From NCBI GenBank assembly GCA_028023455.1, contig JAQFVV010012490.1, positions 3,352,001 to 3,416,000 on the forward strand: DNA of 64,000 nt, in the 5' to 3' direction. Positions within the stretch are counted from its first letter, which is position 1. Each line of letters begins with the position of its first letter. Of the stretch, positions 40,364 to 50,430 are shown in pieces. The DNA is from Epiperipatus broadwayi. Taxonomy: Eukaryota > Onychophora > Udeonychophora > Euonychophora > Peripatidae. Both the position numbers and the translations under genes were made by a program. The notes below the pieces were generated by a model. It saw only the letters and a program-made list of their open reading frames with translations. It had not been told where the DNA came from and did not search any database.

Positions 40364-42245
40364 ATATTGTAGTAGTTACCCCCACTGTAAAATGTAAAAT
40401 ATGTAATATTTAAAAATAAATATTGCATTAATCATATATAATTGCTGTCATTAATCTAATTTTAAAAATAAAACTGTTGTGTCTATTCTATGTTTCACAC
40501 ATGAATTTGTTTTTTCCATTTCAAGCTGTTTAATTTTAGAAAATTGTTAAAATTAAAATCTTTTATTCACATTTAAGTGAAAAGTTGTTTTAAATAAATA
40601 AAAAAAAAAAATTATATAATTGAATTAATAGATTTAGTATTGTAAAAAAGTATTGTAATAATGATTAATAAAAAAATATATGTGTATGTGTATTGTCAAT
40701 AAATAGACTGTATTTTAAATTAGATATAATTAATGATAAAGAAGATGTTACTTAAATTTTAATAAATTTATATAAAAATTATTTAAGTTATTTTTCTATA
40801 TATTATTTACTTTAAAGTTATTTTTGGTATTAGTTAAATGCAATAATGTTTCTAAAACAAATAAAACGTGTGTATATCTGAGGAGGACAATGGATTTTTT
40901 TTGACACAACATGGTTTCTAGGAGATAATTACTTGAGAGAACTGTGGAAATTTGAATGTCATTAGATTTCATGAAAGAGGGGTCTTTTACCCTTAAAAGG
41001 AAAACATGAATTACTTCTTAAAAAATTTTCAAGATATTTAGATTTTTTTTTTTTGTAAAAGACTTTTATTATTTTTAAAAGAATGATCCAGTTAATTACC
41101 AAGATGATTGCCTAAAAACAAAAATAGATATGGGACTCGCAAAGCCTCAATTCTGCTTGCCTGTCTAACTTGCCAAAATTTCATTAAATGTATAATGGTA
41201 AAATAAAAAGTCTATCTAACATTAAAAAAAAAAAACTTGAAGAAATCTATCTCTCTTTAATTCAAGTCATTGAAAAAACTGGAATTTTTAAATATCTGGA
41301 GGAAAACAGTCATCACATAAATTAGTTAATATACTATCAATATTTATAAGAATTGTATTAATGATCAAAAATTAATGATCAAAAAATATTTCTGAGAATT
41401 AACAACTCTTTATGCTCAGCTGTAGTTATTTTCAAAACAAGTCTTTATAGACAATGGATTATTTACTTCCGAAACTTTTGAAATTCAATCTTAATGAAGC
41501 TTTCTTTTATAATATTCATCTTTTTTAATTCATCAATAACATTGCAAGAGAAACCAACTGAAAAAACAAAACAAACTTGAAATTAACTATAAACCTAAGT
41601 CTTTATTTAAAAAAAAGAATAAAGACGTCGTCGTCGTTGTTATTATTATTATTATTATTATTAATTCCTTATTATGAATTATTGCTACATATTTTTTTAG
41701 CTAGCCCAAAGAAAACCTTCTTTTTAAAAATAGAGGTAATATTTAATTTGTTTTTTTTTTAAGATAATACATATGCTTGCAAACATTAGATACATATCAT
41801 TTTTTGGTATGAATAGTTCAGTTTAATAAGCTTAGAATTTGACACTTAGTAGGGATTATATAGATTAGTAAAATTTAATTCTTTTATTATTATTAACTTT
41901 ATGTCTTCTAAATACATCATTTGAAAGATAAAAGAGATTATTTTAATGTTAACCCTTCAACTGTTAATTATACTTACTAACTGTCATATGATATCTTACT
42001 ATATCTGATTATTATGTTTACTAACAAAAATTGCACCCTCTCTCAGCTGGTTTTGGCCAAAAATCTTTTTTTTACATGTATTTTATAATAAATTTGGTAT
42101 TTAAAATTTTAGTTCCAAAAAAATCTGCATTTGGCAGTGATTTTTGAAAAAGATCAATTTTTCATTGTCATCTATATGACATATAATCCAGTCCCTTTTC
42201 CCTTATAAAGAGCCAGTAAGCATTTTCTTCAACTTCAGCCATAAC
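40364..42245. other. AT-rich intron sequence with a trinucleotide microsatellite
   Basis: A compound microsatellite, (GTC)n GTT (ATT)n, lies at about 41624-41664. The rest is featureless. Confidence 0.45.
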
Positions 42246-42592
42246 TGTCAAAGTCAGAAATCAAAGCAAAATGTTTTATGCTCTAATAAATTTTGAACAT
42301 AAATAAATAGATTTCTAGAAATTTATTACATTCATAATTAAGTTTTTACATCAACTTACCTAAAAATAAACTTTGATATGAAAATTTTTAAATTTTAGAA
42401 GATAAATAATCAAGAGAAAGTGAATCGCGTTTGATTGCTATTTTAATTTTTTGTCAAAGTCAGAAATCAAACCAAAATGTTTTTGCTTTTGTAATAGATT
42501 TTGAACATATATAAATACATTTCTAGTAACTTATTAGATTTATAATTATGTTTTTACATCAACTTACCTAAATACAAACTTTGTTATGAAAA
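42246..42592. repeat. ~206-bp tandem duplication
   Basis: 42246-42388 and 42452-42592 both run from 'tgtcaaagtcagaaatcaaa' to 'catcaacttacctaaa' and on to 'aaactttg', with scattered differences. A ~63 bp spacer separates the copies. Confidence 0.85.
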
Positions 42593-42716
42593 CTGAAATA
42601 GATATTAGTTGTTAAAGAAAACTCTTTTACCTGTGAAATATAGACATTAATTAGTTATAATTTAAATTAATTTCTTTATTTTATTATTGAATAATTAATA
42701 TTATTTTTATTTTTAT
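42593..42716. other. AT-rich spacer
   Basis: No feature is seen. Confidence 0.4.
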
Positions 42717-42830
42717 AAAGCAGTCGATATTGAAATAATTGAGAGTGCAAATCTCTCAAGCGCTTATGACTACAACCAGCCAATCAAATCTTAAGCACTG
42801 GGACAGAGAATTTAATAAGAAGAGTGGTTC
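42717..42830. mobile_element. Degraded copy of the 43045 MITE
   Basis: The left end (from 'gatattgaaataattgagag') and the core ('atgactacaaccagccaatc') match the 43045 element, with the core in opposite orientation. The right terminal repeat is largely lost after 'cttaagcactgg'. The short ORF at 42739 is part of this element. Confidence 0.75.
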
Positions 42831-43044
42831 CACTCTTTTCTTTACTTGTCTTAATATATATCCAAGCCAGTCCAAAGTTCTTATATTTGAAAGCGTGAAT
42901 CTTAAATATCATCACACTTAATTCACTGAGTTCAAATTATAAACATACAGCGTGAAATCTTTCGATTTACTACGCAGTAGTTTTTCGATGTTATAAATTT
43001 GCAGCAATATATGTAAATAATATTATTTTTATAAAGCGCAGTCG

Positions 43045-43153
43045 ATATTGAAATAATTGAGAGAGTGCAAATCTCTCAAGCGCTTAAGATTTGATTGGCT
43101 GGTTGTAGTCATAAGCGCTTGAGAGATTTGCACTCTCTCAATTATTTCAATAT
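43045..43153. mobile_element. 109-bp MITE with perfect 41-bp terminal inverted repeats
   Basis: 43045-43085 (starting atattgaaataattgagag) and 43113-43153 are exact reverse complements of 41 bp around a 27-base core (aagatttgattggctggttg...). Within each arm, GAGAG...CTCTC forms a further small hairpin. No coding capacity is present. It is the intact counterpart of the decayed copy at 42717. Confidence 0.92.
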
Positions 43154-44124
43154 TGAATAATTGTAATTTGTTTCCTTATAACCTTTGTTAAGATTTCTTT
43201 TTAGATTATAGAAGAATTACTGATCAGATACTGAAAGAATCGATTCACCTTAGATTTTTTTTAAAAAAAGTTGTAATAAATTCAATACTTAAAAGAAAGA
43301 AAAGGAATATGCTTATTATTTTATTTAAGTATGATGTCACTTAAATGTAAGTAAATGTATATAATTTTTTTCATTAAACTTGGTTTTCATATTTTTTTTC
43401 TTTTAATTATAAGATTATCACTTATCATCATCATTTATTTTCTGGTCACACACTAGAGTTGCTAAGACATTATATTTACCTTGAGACACAAAACACACAT
43501 TATAACATTATAATACAGAAGGAAAAAAATCATAAATTGAATTTTAAAAAACCTTATAATTATTTATTTATTTATTTTAAATATTTTTGGAATTAATTAA
43601 ATGCCCTTTCATTCCACATTATATTTACTTAAACACACATACAAATTTAGTAGAGAGAGACTTAGTTAAATATTAAATATATTTTATCCTTTGTCATTCT
43701 ATATGGGGTTAGCTAGTCCAGAAGGGGATATTTTATTATTATTGTTCATGCTTAGTGATTCATACATAAAATTTTGAGTCTAATTAATTTGTGAGGCATA
43801 ACAAAGCCTCCCCTTCTCTCTCCTCATGTACCATTACAAGTTTTTGCCATCCAAATCCATGGGGCATTATTGAGGCTGTCATTCCCCAGCCTATACCATT
43901 AATATATATATATATATGCAAAGAAATTAAGTCATACATCATGTGACTTAATTTAATAAGCTTGTCTGAGGATAGGGATATTCGGAAAAGCTTGTTAAGA
44001 GCTATTAAAGCTCATTAATATATATGAATATGATATGAAAGCATTGAAAGTATACTTGGTGCAATAAATTTTACTAAATTTAAATTCTTACTATTTCTTT
44101 TATATATATATATATATGATTGAT
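43154..44124. other. Intron sequence with microsatellites and an unidentified repeat fragment
   Basis: (TA)n tracts lie at 43901-43918 and 44101-44117. 43770-43895 is less AT-rich ('aggcataacaaagcctcccc' contains a small hairpin) and looks like a fragment of an interspersed repeat of unknown type. Confidence 0.45.
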
Positions 44125-44370
44125 CTCAAGAGTTTATAGTGGTGGTAAAACATATTTCTTTAATTAGAATTAATTATATTTAAATCATTTTTTTTAAAAA
44201 TTATTTATAGTGATTTTTTTATATTATTAATTTTTATATACATTGATAATACTTGTATCTATATTTTTATATGTCAATTAATGAATAAATAGAAAAGGAC
44301 AAATGTAGTAATAATAAATTATTCATGTAATCATTTATTCATGGTTATACCATAATATAAATCATAAATT
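44125..44370 (+). repeat. Direct duplicate of 45800-46208 (copy 1)
   Basis: It shares with the second copy, in order, 'ctcaagagtttata', 'tggtggtaaaacatatttct', 'tatatgtcaattaatg' and 'tataatataaatcata'-type landmarks. The spacing differs through insertions in copy 2. Confidence 0.75.
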
Positions 44371-45799
44371 TAGTACAATATTATATCATGTTGCTGCAGT
44401 ATCAATATTAAGGTTTAAAGCCTGTATTATTATCTCTCTAAAATAAATAAGCATTTTCTTTGTAGATAGTATAATTTATAATAAAGATTACCAAATACAT
44501 TTATATAAGGGTTGATAAAATAAGCTAAGTAGATATTCAGTATAACCTTGACAATTAAACCTAATGTAAATGGGATATTACTCAAACGTTAGCAAATTTT
44601 GTTAAATTTGCATAGTTAAAAACCACATACTGCAAGGTTGATTTATTAAACTTGTACTGAACTTCACTATCTAAATTAATACAATAAAATATTTTTATGA
44701 GTTAGATAGTAAAAATTGGTAACAAGAAAAAAATAAAATAAAATGATGAAATTGAATATCTTCCTATTTGCAAAACAGTAAAGTTTTATCAAATTTTTCA
44801 TTTTTTTTGTATTAAATTTTTTTTATTTTAAATTCCTGTTTTGTGATTTAAAAATATATAATTAAGTATAATTATTTTACTATAGGATCTTATTTTTTGG
44901 AACAAAAGATTTTTAATCTCTAGATACTAGATGTAAGAGATTAAGTTTTAAATAGCAATTAGAAGATAACCTTAATTTAAAAAAAACAAAAACAAAAAAA
45001 AAAAGAAAAATATAATAGATTATTACTATTATGTTTTGATTTAGTTGAATCCTAGGTTGGGTAGATGTAAAAGTTTTATTTAATTTTTTTAAATTTTTCA
45101 CATGGTTTATTTAGGATTGGTGCTAAAAAAAAAAATTGCTTAATAAAATCTATGTTAAAACGATATTGGCAGGAAGTTAATTTTAAATTACTAATGAAGG
45201 GATGTTGAATGTAGAGAAAAAGAATTTTAATATTTTCAGGGAAGAAGCAGTTATATCATATTATAGAAGTATGAAAAATATTCACTGTAGCATAATAACT
45301 CTAATGAAGGATTTAAACTCTTTTTAAATATCAGCTGTGACATAGTCTTGACTGGAGATATGAATATGCCATATAATCTGCCTAGAATGACCATATGTAA
45401 AAACTGCTTGAAATGAGAATGTTCAAAATGAACCTGTTAGTTAAAGAGAAATTCAGCTTTTGAAATAAATGCTTTTTATTCATTTTACTGATGATAACCA
45501 AGTCTAAAAGCAAATGCACATTTTAAAAATATTTTACTTGGAATCAAATTATTTATGTAAGAAAAATGAAATTTAACAAGTGAAAGCTGAAATTTGAAAG
45601 CAACACAACAGAATGCAGATAAATTTAAGAAGATGAAGGTAATCTGTAAAAAAAAAATTAAGACACCTTTATGTAAGAAAAAAAGATCTAGTCATGGAAT
45701 CATGGACTTAACTACAATTTATTTCTCTTCAATCAGATCCTATGTGCATACACATAACTGTTACATATATGTAATTATTCATACATGTTGGTAATAAAG
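44371..45799. other. Sequence between the two duplicates
   Basis: The sequence is AT-rich with poly-A/poly-T runs. No ORF or structural RNA is supported. Confidence 0.4.
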
Positions 45800-46208
45800 C
45801 TCAAGAGTTTATAATTGAGATCTTTCTTATTTTTATTATGGTGGTAAAACATATTTCTTTAATCAGAATTAGATTTAAATCATTTGCTAAAAAAATTATT
45901 TATATCATTGTTGTTTATATCACTGTTTTTTTTTTGTGTGTGTGTTATTAATTTTTAGATACATTGTTAATACCTGTATACATGTACAAGTACACTATGA
46001 ATATTTTTTGTAATTATATATTTATATGTCAATTAATGGCTAAATAGAAGAGGAGAAATGTACTAATAATGCAGGATCTATATGGTCATTTATTCATTAT
46101 ATTGTATATTCATTTTTATTAAAATTTAATATCTTTTAATATCTTTCTTCTTTATTTTATATAGTATTCAAAATATATTTAGTTATATCATAATATAAAT
46201 CATAACTT
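45800..46208 (+). repeat. Direct duplicate of 44125-44370 (copy 2)
   Basis: This is the second copy, longer by roughly 160 bp of AT-rich insertions, including a GT tract near 45937-45946. It may be a pair of the same unknown repeat rather than a true segmental duplication. Confidence 0.7.
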
Positions 46209-46631
46209 TTATGTGCATAATTTCTAATTATTAATTTAATATACATAAATTAACTGCTGGGTAAAATAACAGCTGGAATTATGGGTAATAGCAGATACAG
46301 AAGGAGTTGGATTTATCCTACGATTGTGGAGCTATAATGTCCATTATAACTGGCACTCATAAATAAATAAAATTATCATCATCATACCACCCATGGCAAG
46401 AATGCTAGAGCAGTGATTTGACAGTTAACCATTCATTTTGCAGAGTATTTCCAATTCTGTTACAATATATTGTTAAGTTGATTTATATTGTCAAATGATC
46501 CAAAGTTATAATCTCATTTAGGTTTCTTTAATATAACAAGTGTTTATCATTTATAGTTACATTAATCATATATATGCATAAATAGATATAAAAAATAAAT
46601 AAAAGTTTATTAAATTTTTATTTAGTTATAC
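46209..46631. other. AT-rich intron 2 end with a possible SINE 3' end
   Basis: 'actggcactcataaataaat' at about 46344-46363, followed by 'aaaattatcatcatcat', looks like the tail of a short retroposon. The tRNA-like head is not clear. Confidence 0.35.
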
Positions 46632-46859
46632 CTGTCTGCCAAGAAACCATACCACAGACTTCTTATTGGCTGCATCTTGTTTAGTGTCAGTAAGAGGATG
46701 TAGCAAATGAATAGCTATATGATCACTCTGCATCTGGCGTAATTCATAAATACTGAGTACTATTAAGAATACACATGCAGCAAGAATAACAATAACAATA
46801 TACATTAAACGAGGAATTCGAACAACAAATGCTGGTAAACTTCCTGTAATATTATTAAG
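46632..46859 (-). CDS. ttll-15: TTLL-like gene, exon encoding the transmembrane anchor
   Basis: The exon encodes 76 residues (32-107 of the joined product). It is bounded by the acceptor tatttcag and the donor CAG|gtataa, both at phase 0. A second AG sixteen bases inside could be an alternative acceptor but would shift the frame. Residues 18-38 of the exon form one strongly hydrophobic helix (LMYIVIVILAACVFLIVLS), preceded by VVRIPR and followed by YELRQ. The exon ends with KKSVVWFLGRQ, which resembles the strand that opens a TTL fold (x-V-x-W-x-x-G-R). Its base and codon use are much less AT-rich than the flanking intron. Membrane-anchored TTLL proteins of the ttll-15 type have one N-terminal helix before the ligase domain, which matches this order. 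The assignment depends partly on the next exon. Confidence 0.8.
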
Positions 46860-47089
46860 CTGAAATAATATATATATATAACAAAGCATTAATTTAATGA
46901 CATATTTACAGAATGATTACAATTATATAAAAACAAAATAAAACAAAGATACAATATTTATCTACTATTAATATAATTAAGTTTATGTAAAGATTAATAA
47001 AATAAACTGTTGATTAGAAATAGCAAAATATTAATGATTAAATTTTATCAATAAAAATATTATTGTACATGAATAATTATCAGCATCTT

Positions 47090-47190
47090 ACTAGTTTGGT
47101 GTAATGCATTGTGGTTCAACCCTGTCACTCTGTATTTGAGTTTCATATGAACTGCTAAGCCATAAACTATTTATTTATTTTAAAAGATTA
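47090..47190 (+). mobile_element. tRNA-derived SINE-like copy
   Basis: The B box-like 'tggttcaaccctgtc' (47111-47125) is followed by 'catatgaactgctaagccat' and 'aaactatttatttatttt'. The tail matches those at 24340 and 60640 ('tatgaactc...gcaataaaac'). Confidence 0.5.
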
Positions 47191-47399
47191 TTAGCAATCT
47201 CAACAATTATTTCATACAGCATGAATAGATGTTTGCTGCAGATGAATATTAAAACTAGTGAATTACTTCATTTATAAATTGTTTTATGCTATAGAAAATA
47301 CTATATATGAGAGATATAAAGATCTAGCTAGCATAATGTTATTAATGAATTATAAATTTTATAATGACAGATACAAGAATGTTAAGGATTATGTAAATG

Positions 47400-47492
47400 A
47401 TTTCTAATTCAAATTTGCAAACATTTGTTCATTTGTGCTACAAATCACTTCATTATGCAGATGAACAAATGCTGCAAATTTGAATTACAAAT
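47400..47492. mobile_element. Short palindromic element (~90 bp)
   Basis: 'taattcaaatttgcaaacat' at 47406 and 'tgctgcaaatttgaatta' at 47470 form an imperfect inverted repeat continuing into ttgttcat/atgaacaa, around a ~30 bp centre. It is a MITE or a chance hairpin. Confidence 0.6.
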
Positions 47493-48029
47493 ACAAATGA
47501 AGGAAAAAATCAATATTAAATGCTTTCTAATTATAGTTTGAAATTTGTTCTTAGAATTTTCTAATAAAGTTAATAGTAAAAGAATAAAACAATTTAGGGA
47601 AAAAATGTATTAAAAAAATTAACCAAATATGCAGAACAGCATGAGAATAACATTGATTAATTTCTGCAGCAATACTTTAAGTAAAGGTGTAAGTAAAATC
47701 AAATTATAGAGCTTAATACTTTTGTAAATCACTATAATGTGCCATATAGATGTGCACAAATGAATATTAAGTTGTTCACTAAAAAAGTTAATAGTATGAA
47801 ATATTTTTTAAATGAGTATGATGCAATGTTTTTGTTAGAGAAGCTACACTTTTCTTTGGTTCATATAAATCATTAACATAACTCTGGAATAGAGTTAATA
47901 AATTAACTTTTTTTTCCCCCGTAGGTCATAAAAACATCTAATATTATCCTGGAATAAATATGGACAATCACTAATAATATTGCCAAATGTTTGAAGAGCT
48001 GCAAAATTAGAATTCAGTAGAATCTTATG
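47493..48029. other. AT-rich intron sequence
   Basis: No feature is supported. 47930-48029 may be an upstream remnant of the LINE that follows. Confidence 0.35.
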
Positions 48030-48216
48030 CTTACTTGATGATTGAGAAGTCTGGGAAATCAAGTTGTCCAAACATATTTAGATTTCTTTAAAACTCACTG
48101 GATAATGTTGATTATGCATTCTCACAATGCATAATCAACATTACCCCATGATGATTAAATGAAATTCAAATACTTTGGAACAACATGATTCCCAGACTTC
48201 TCAATCATCAAGTAAG
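48030..48216. mobile_element. 187-bp palindromic MITE
   Basis: The outer arms 48030-48057 and 48189-48216 are perfect 28-bp inverted repeats (cttacttgatgattgagaag...). The inner arms 48103-48120 and 48126-48143 are perfect 18-bp inverted repeats (taatgttgattatgcatt) around a 5-base loop. The sequence between outer and inner arms pairs partially. There is no ORF. Confidence 0.88.
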
Positions 48217-48329
48217 TCATCACTTGCATAGTCACAGTACCTTTAATTCATTGCAATCCCATTCATCATTGGAACCTAAACAAGGCAAACTGGTGATTTT
48301 TTGTACTCATGTGAAAAATAACAAATGAA

Positions 48330-50430
48330 TTCCTGCAGGTGTGTATAATACCTTATCTGACTTTCTGAAACACTTGGATATTAGAGCAATTAAATAGCTC
48401 ATCACTCTTTATACAAATATGTTGCAAAGTAGTTATATACCAGACAGATGGAAATTGTCCAAAATAATTGACATTTCTAAACCAATAAAGTCATCAAATT
48501 CTGTTAAGCACTTTTGCCCTATTTCTCTCTTCAGCTGACTTACAAACTTTTTGAACAGTTTCTTCTGGAAAGACTATCACCAATCATTGAGTCTGCTTTA
48601 CTTAAAAAATAATCTGGTCTCAGGCCAGGTTGTAATTGTTGTGAACAGATTCTCTCCCTCACTACACTTACTGAGGAAGGCTTTCAACTCCATTACAAAG
48701 CAGGTACTTCTTAAGAAGTTGTTGACTTTGAGTTCTGATGAAAAGGTATAATAAACATAAACTAATTAAGTGCACTGAGTCAGATTTCAGCAAAACACTG
48801 CCAGAAATCATAGTACTGAGTAAAGATGTGCTTATATATCATGTCAATTATATAAGCACACCTATATTGCATAACTTTACTCAGCACTGATTATGGAAGT
48901 GTTTTTCCAAAAACTGGCTCAGTGCACTTAATTATTTTTATGTTTATTATACCTTTTCATCAGAATGTTAATGAGTGCATAAGAATTACATAGTTTTATG
49001 AAAAGAGTTATTCCTTTGAGAAAACAGGTACTGTACTAATTAATCTTAGCTCTGCTTTTGATACTATTTAGAGGAAGAAATTGATCTATAAACTAGACAA
49101 GGTCATCAAATGCAAATCTATCCTTACATACTTAGAAAATCTTCTCAAAGATAGGAAATTTAGGCCACAACACCAACAAAACAACTCAAAATGATCTACC
49201 ACAGGAATCAGTTCACACTCCAATTTATACTATATTTATGATATTCCTAATACAACTTCAAAAAAGTTCATCTATGCCAATGACATTGCCTTTATTTTCA
49301 GATTATACATTTTCAGTGAAATCAAAAGAAACCTACTCTGACTTAAAAGTACTTGGGGATTATTTCAGTTTTTGGCACCTCAAGCCTAATTCAGAGAAAG
49401 CAGTTTCCACTTGTTTCCAACTCAATAACAATCTAGTCAAAAAAAACTTTTAATGTTAATTTCTGTAACTACAAAATTACAAACCAATCACTTCCAAAAT
49501 ACATGGAAATTAAATTGGATTGAACTTTTTTCTTTAATCCGTGTCTTACAGACATAGAAAAGAAACTTCCCACTAGAAATACAAGCTTTCAGGTACCACA
49601 TAGGGTTCTAATACTAACATTCGTAGAACTTCTGATTTGGCATTTGTTTACATTGGCTAACTACTGCTCTCCGATGCGGTGCAGAAGTACATATACTAAT
49701 CTTGTGAATACTCAGAACAATGAAACCTTGAATATTATTTCTGGCACTCTTAAATCTACATGCATAAAACCTATTTGATGTGCTATTACTAACAGTTGAA
49801 TGTATTTGGAATTTAAATAAAGTTAAATTTTTCTAAAAATATTCAATACACATTTTAGATGTGGAAATAGTCCAGTATAAAAATACAATATAAAATGGAT
49901 ACTTGCACTCTTAAATATCCCTCCAGTTAATTTCAGATGCAGGTTGGCAACTACCATTGAATAAACAAGTTTGTTGAGCTACAAAATTATCTGACCAATC
50001 TCATTGTGATCAGTCCACTAAAACTCAGGCTAAAATCAAGGCAGCTTTTCTGGCTTATTGGTAATTCTCAGCAGGCACGCCCATTGAATATCAACAACAT
50101 GTGGATCTGTGACTGTAATAACCCTAACATAAATAATTGCACTCTAATAGCTGACCCTATCCTCCAAGTACCTTGCTTGTTTTTTCTAAGAAAACTCACA
50201 GACATCAAAGATTAATAGAATCAGAACAGGCTAAAGTAGATGTGATTATATGCTGCACTTTATGAGTATGACCACAAACCATGGCAATTATTTACAAGAA
50301 GTGTCCAATATACCAGGCCTCTGCTAACCTCTTTGGTTTAAATAACTTGGAGATGATGGCTCTTGATTGGTTAAAAATCATTGGTGTTGAATTTCAATGT
50401 GCTGATATGATACCCTAAATAAATAAATGT
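48330..50430 (+). pseudogene. Dead Jockey-like LINE (reverse transcriptase and C-terminus)
   Basis: Frames shift repeatedly, but conserved blocks appear in order. LQSSYIPDRWKLSKIIDISK (48420-48480) is the pre-RT block. KHFCPISLFS is the Y-R-P-I-S-L-L-S motif. FEQFLLERLSPIIESALL and GLRPGCNCCEQILSLTTLT correspond to G-F-R-P-G-x-S-T. INLSSAFDTI (about 49042-49071) is motif A. FIYANDIAFIF (about 49268-49300) is the Y-A-D-D catalytic box with the first Asp changed to Asn. NETLNIISGTLKST (about 49720-49760) and NRIRTG-SRCDYMLHFMSM (stop at the dash, 50215-50275) are C-terminal blocks. The 3' end is about 50415, with an 'aaataaataaat' tail. A MITE at 48735-48963 splits it. It lies antisense in intron 1 of the TTLL gene. 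Confidence 0.9.
48735..48963. mobile_element. 229-bp palindromic MITE inside the LINE
   Basis: Terminal arms from 48735 (ctgatgaaaaggtataataa...) and to 48963 (...attataccttttcatcag) are perfect for about 27 bp. Inner arms (taattaagtgcactgag / ctcagtgcacttaatta) and centre arms (gtgcttatata / tatataagcac) continue the pairing, so nearly the whole element is one imperfect hairpin. It lies between reverse-transcriptase blocks GFQ and KTGTVLINLSSAFD, so it inserted after the LINE. Confidence 0.9.

Larger units (their letters stand above)
24962..46631 (-). other. Intron 2 of the TTLL-like gene (21.7 kb)
   Basis: The interval is bounded by the donor gtataa at 46631 and the acceptor ttatag at 24962. 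It separates the membrane-anchor exon from the ligase exon at phase 0. It holds a foldback derivative, a large composite palindrome, a LINE 3' end, two MITEs and several local duplications. No further exon was recognised within it. Confidence 0.7.
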
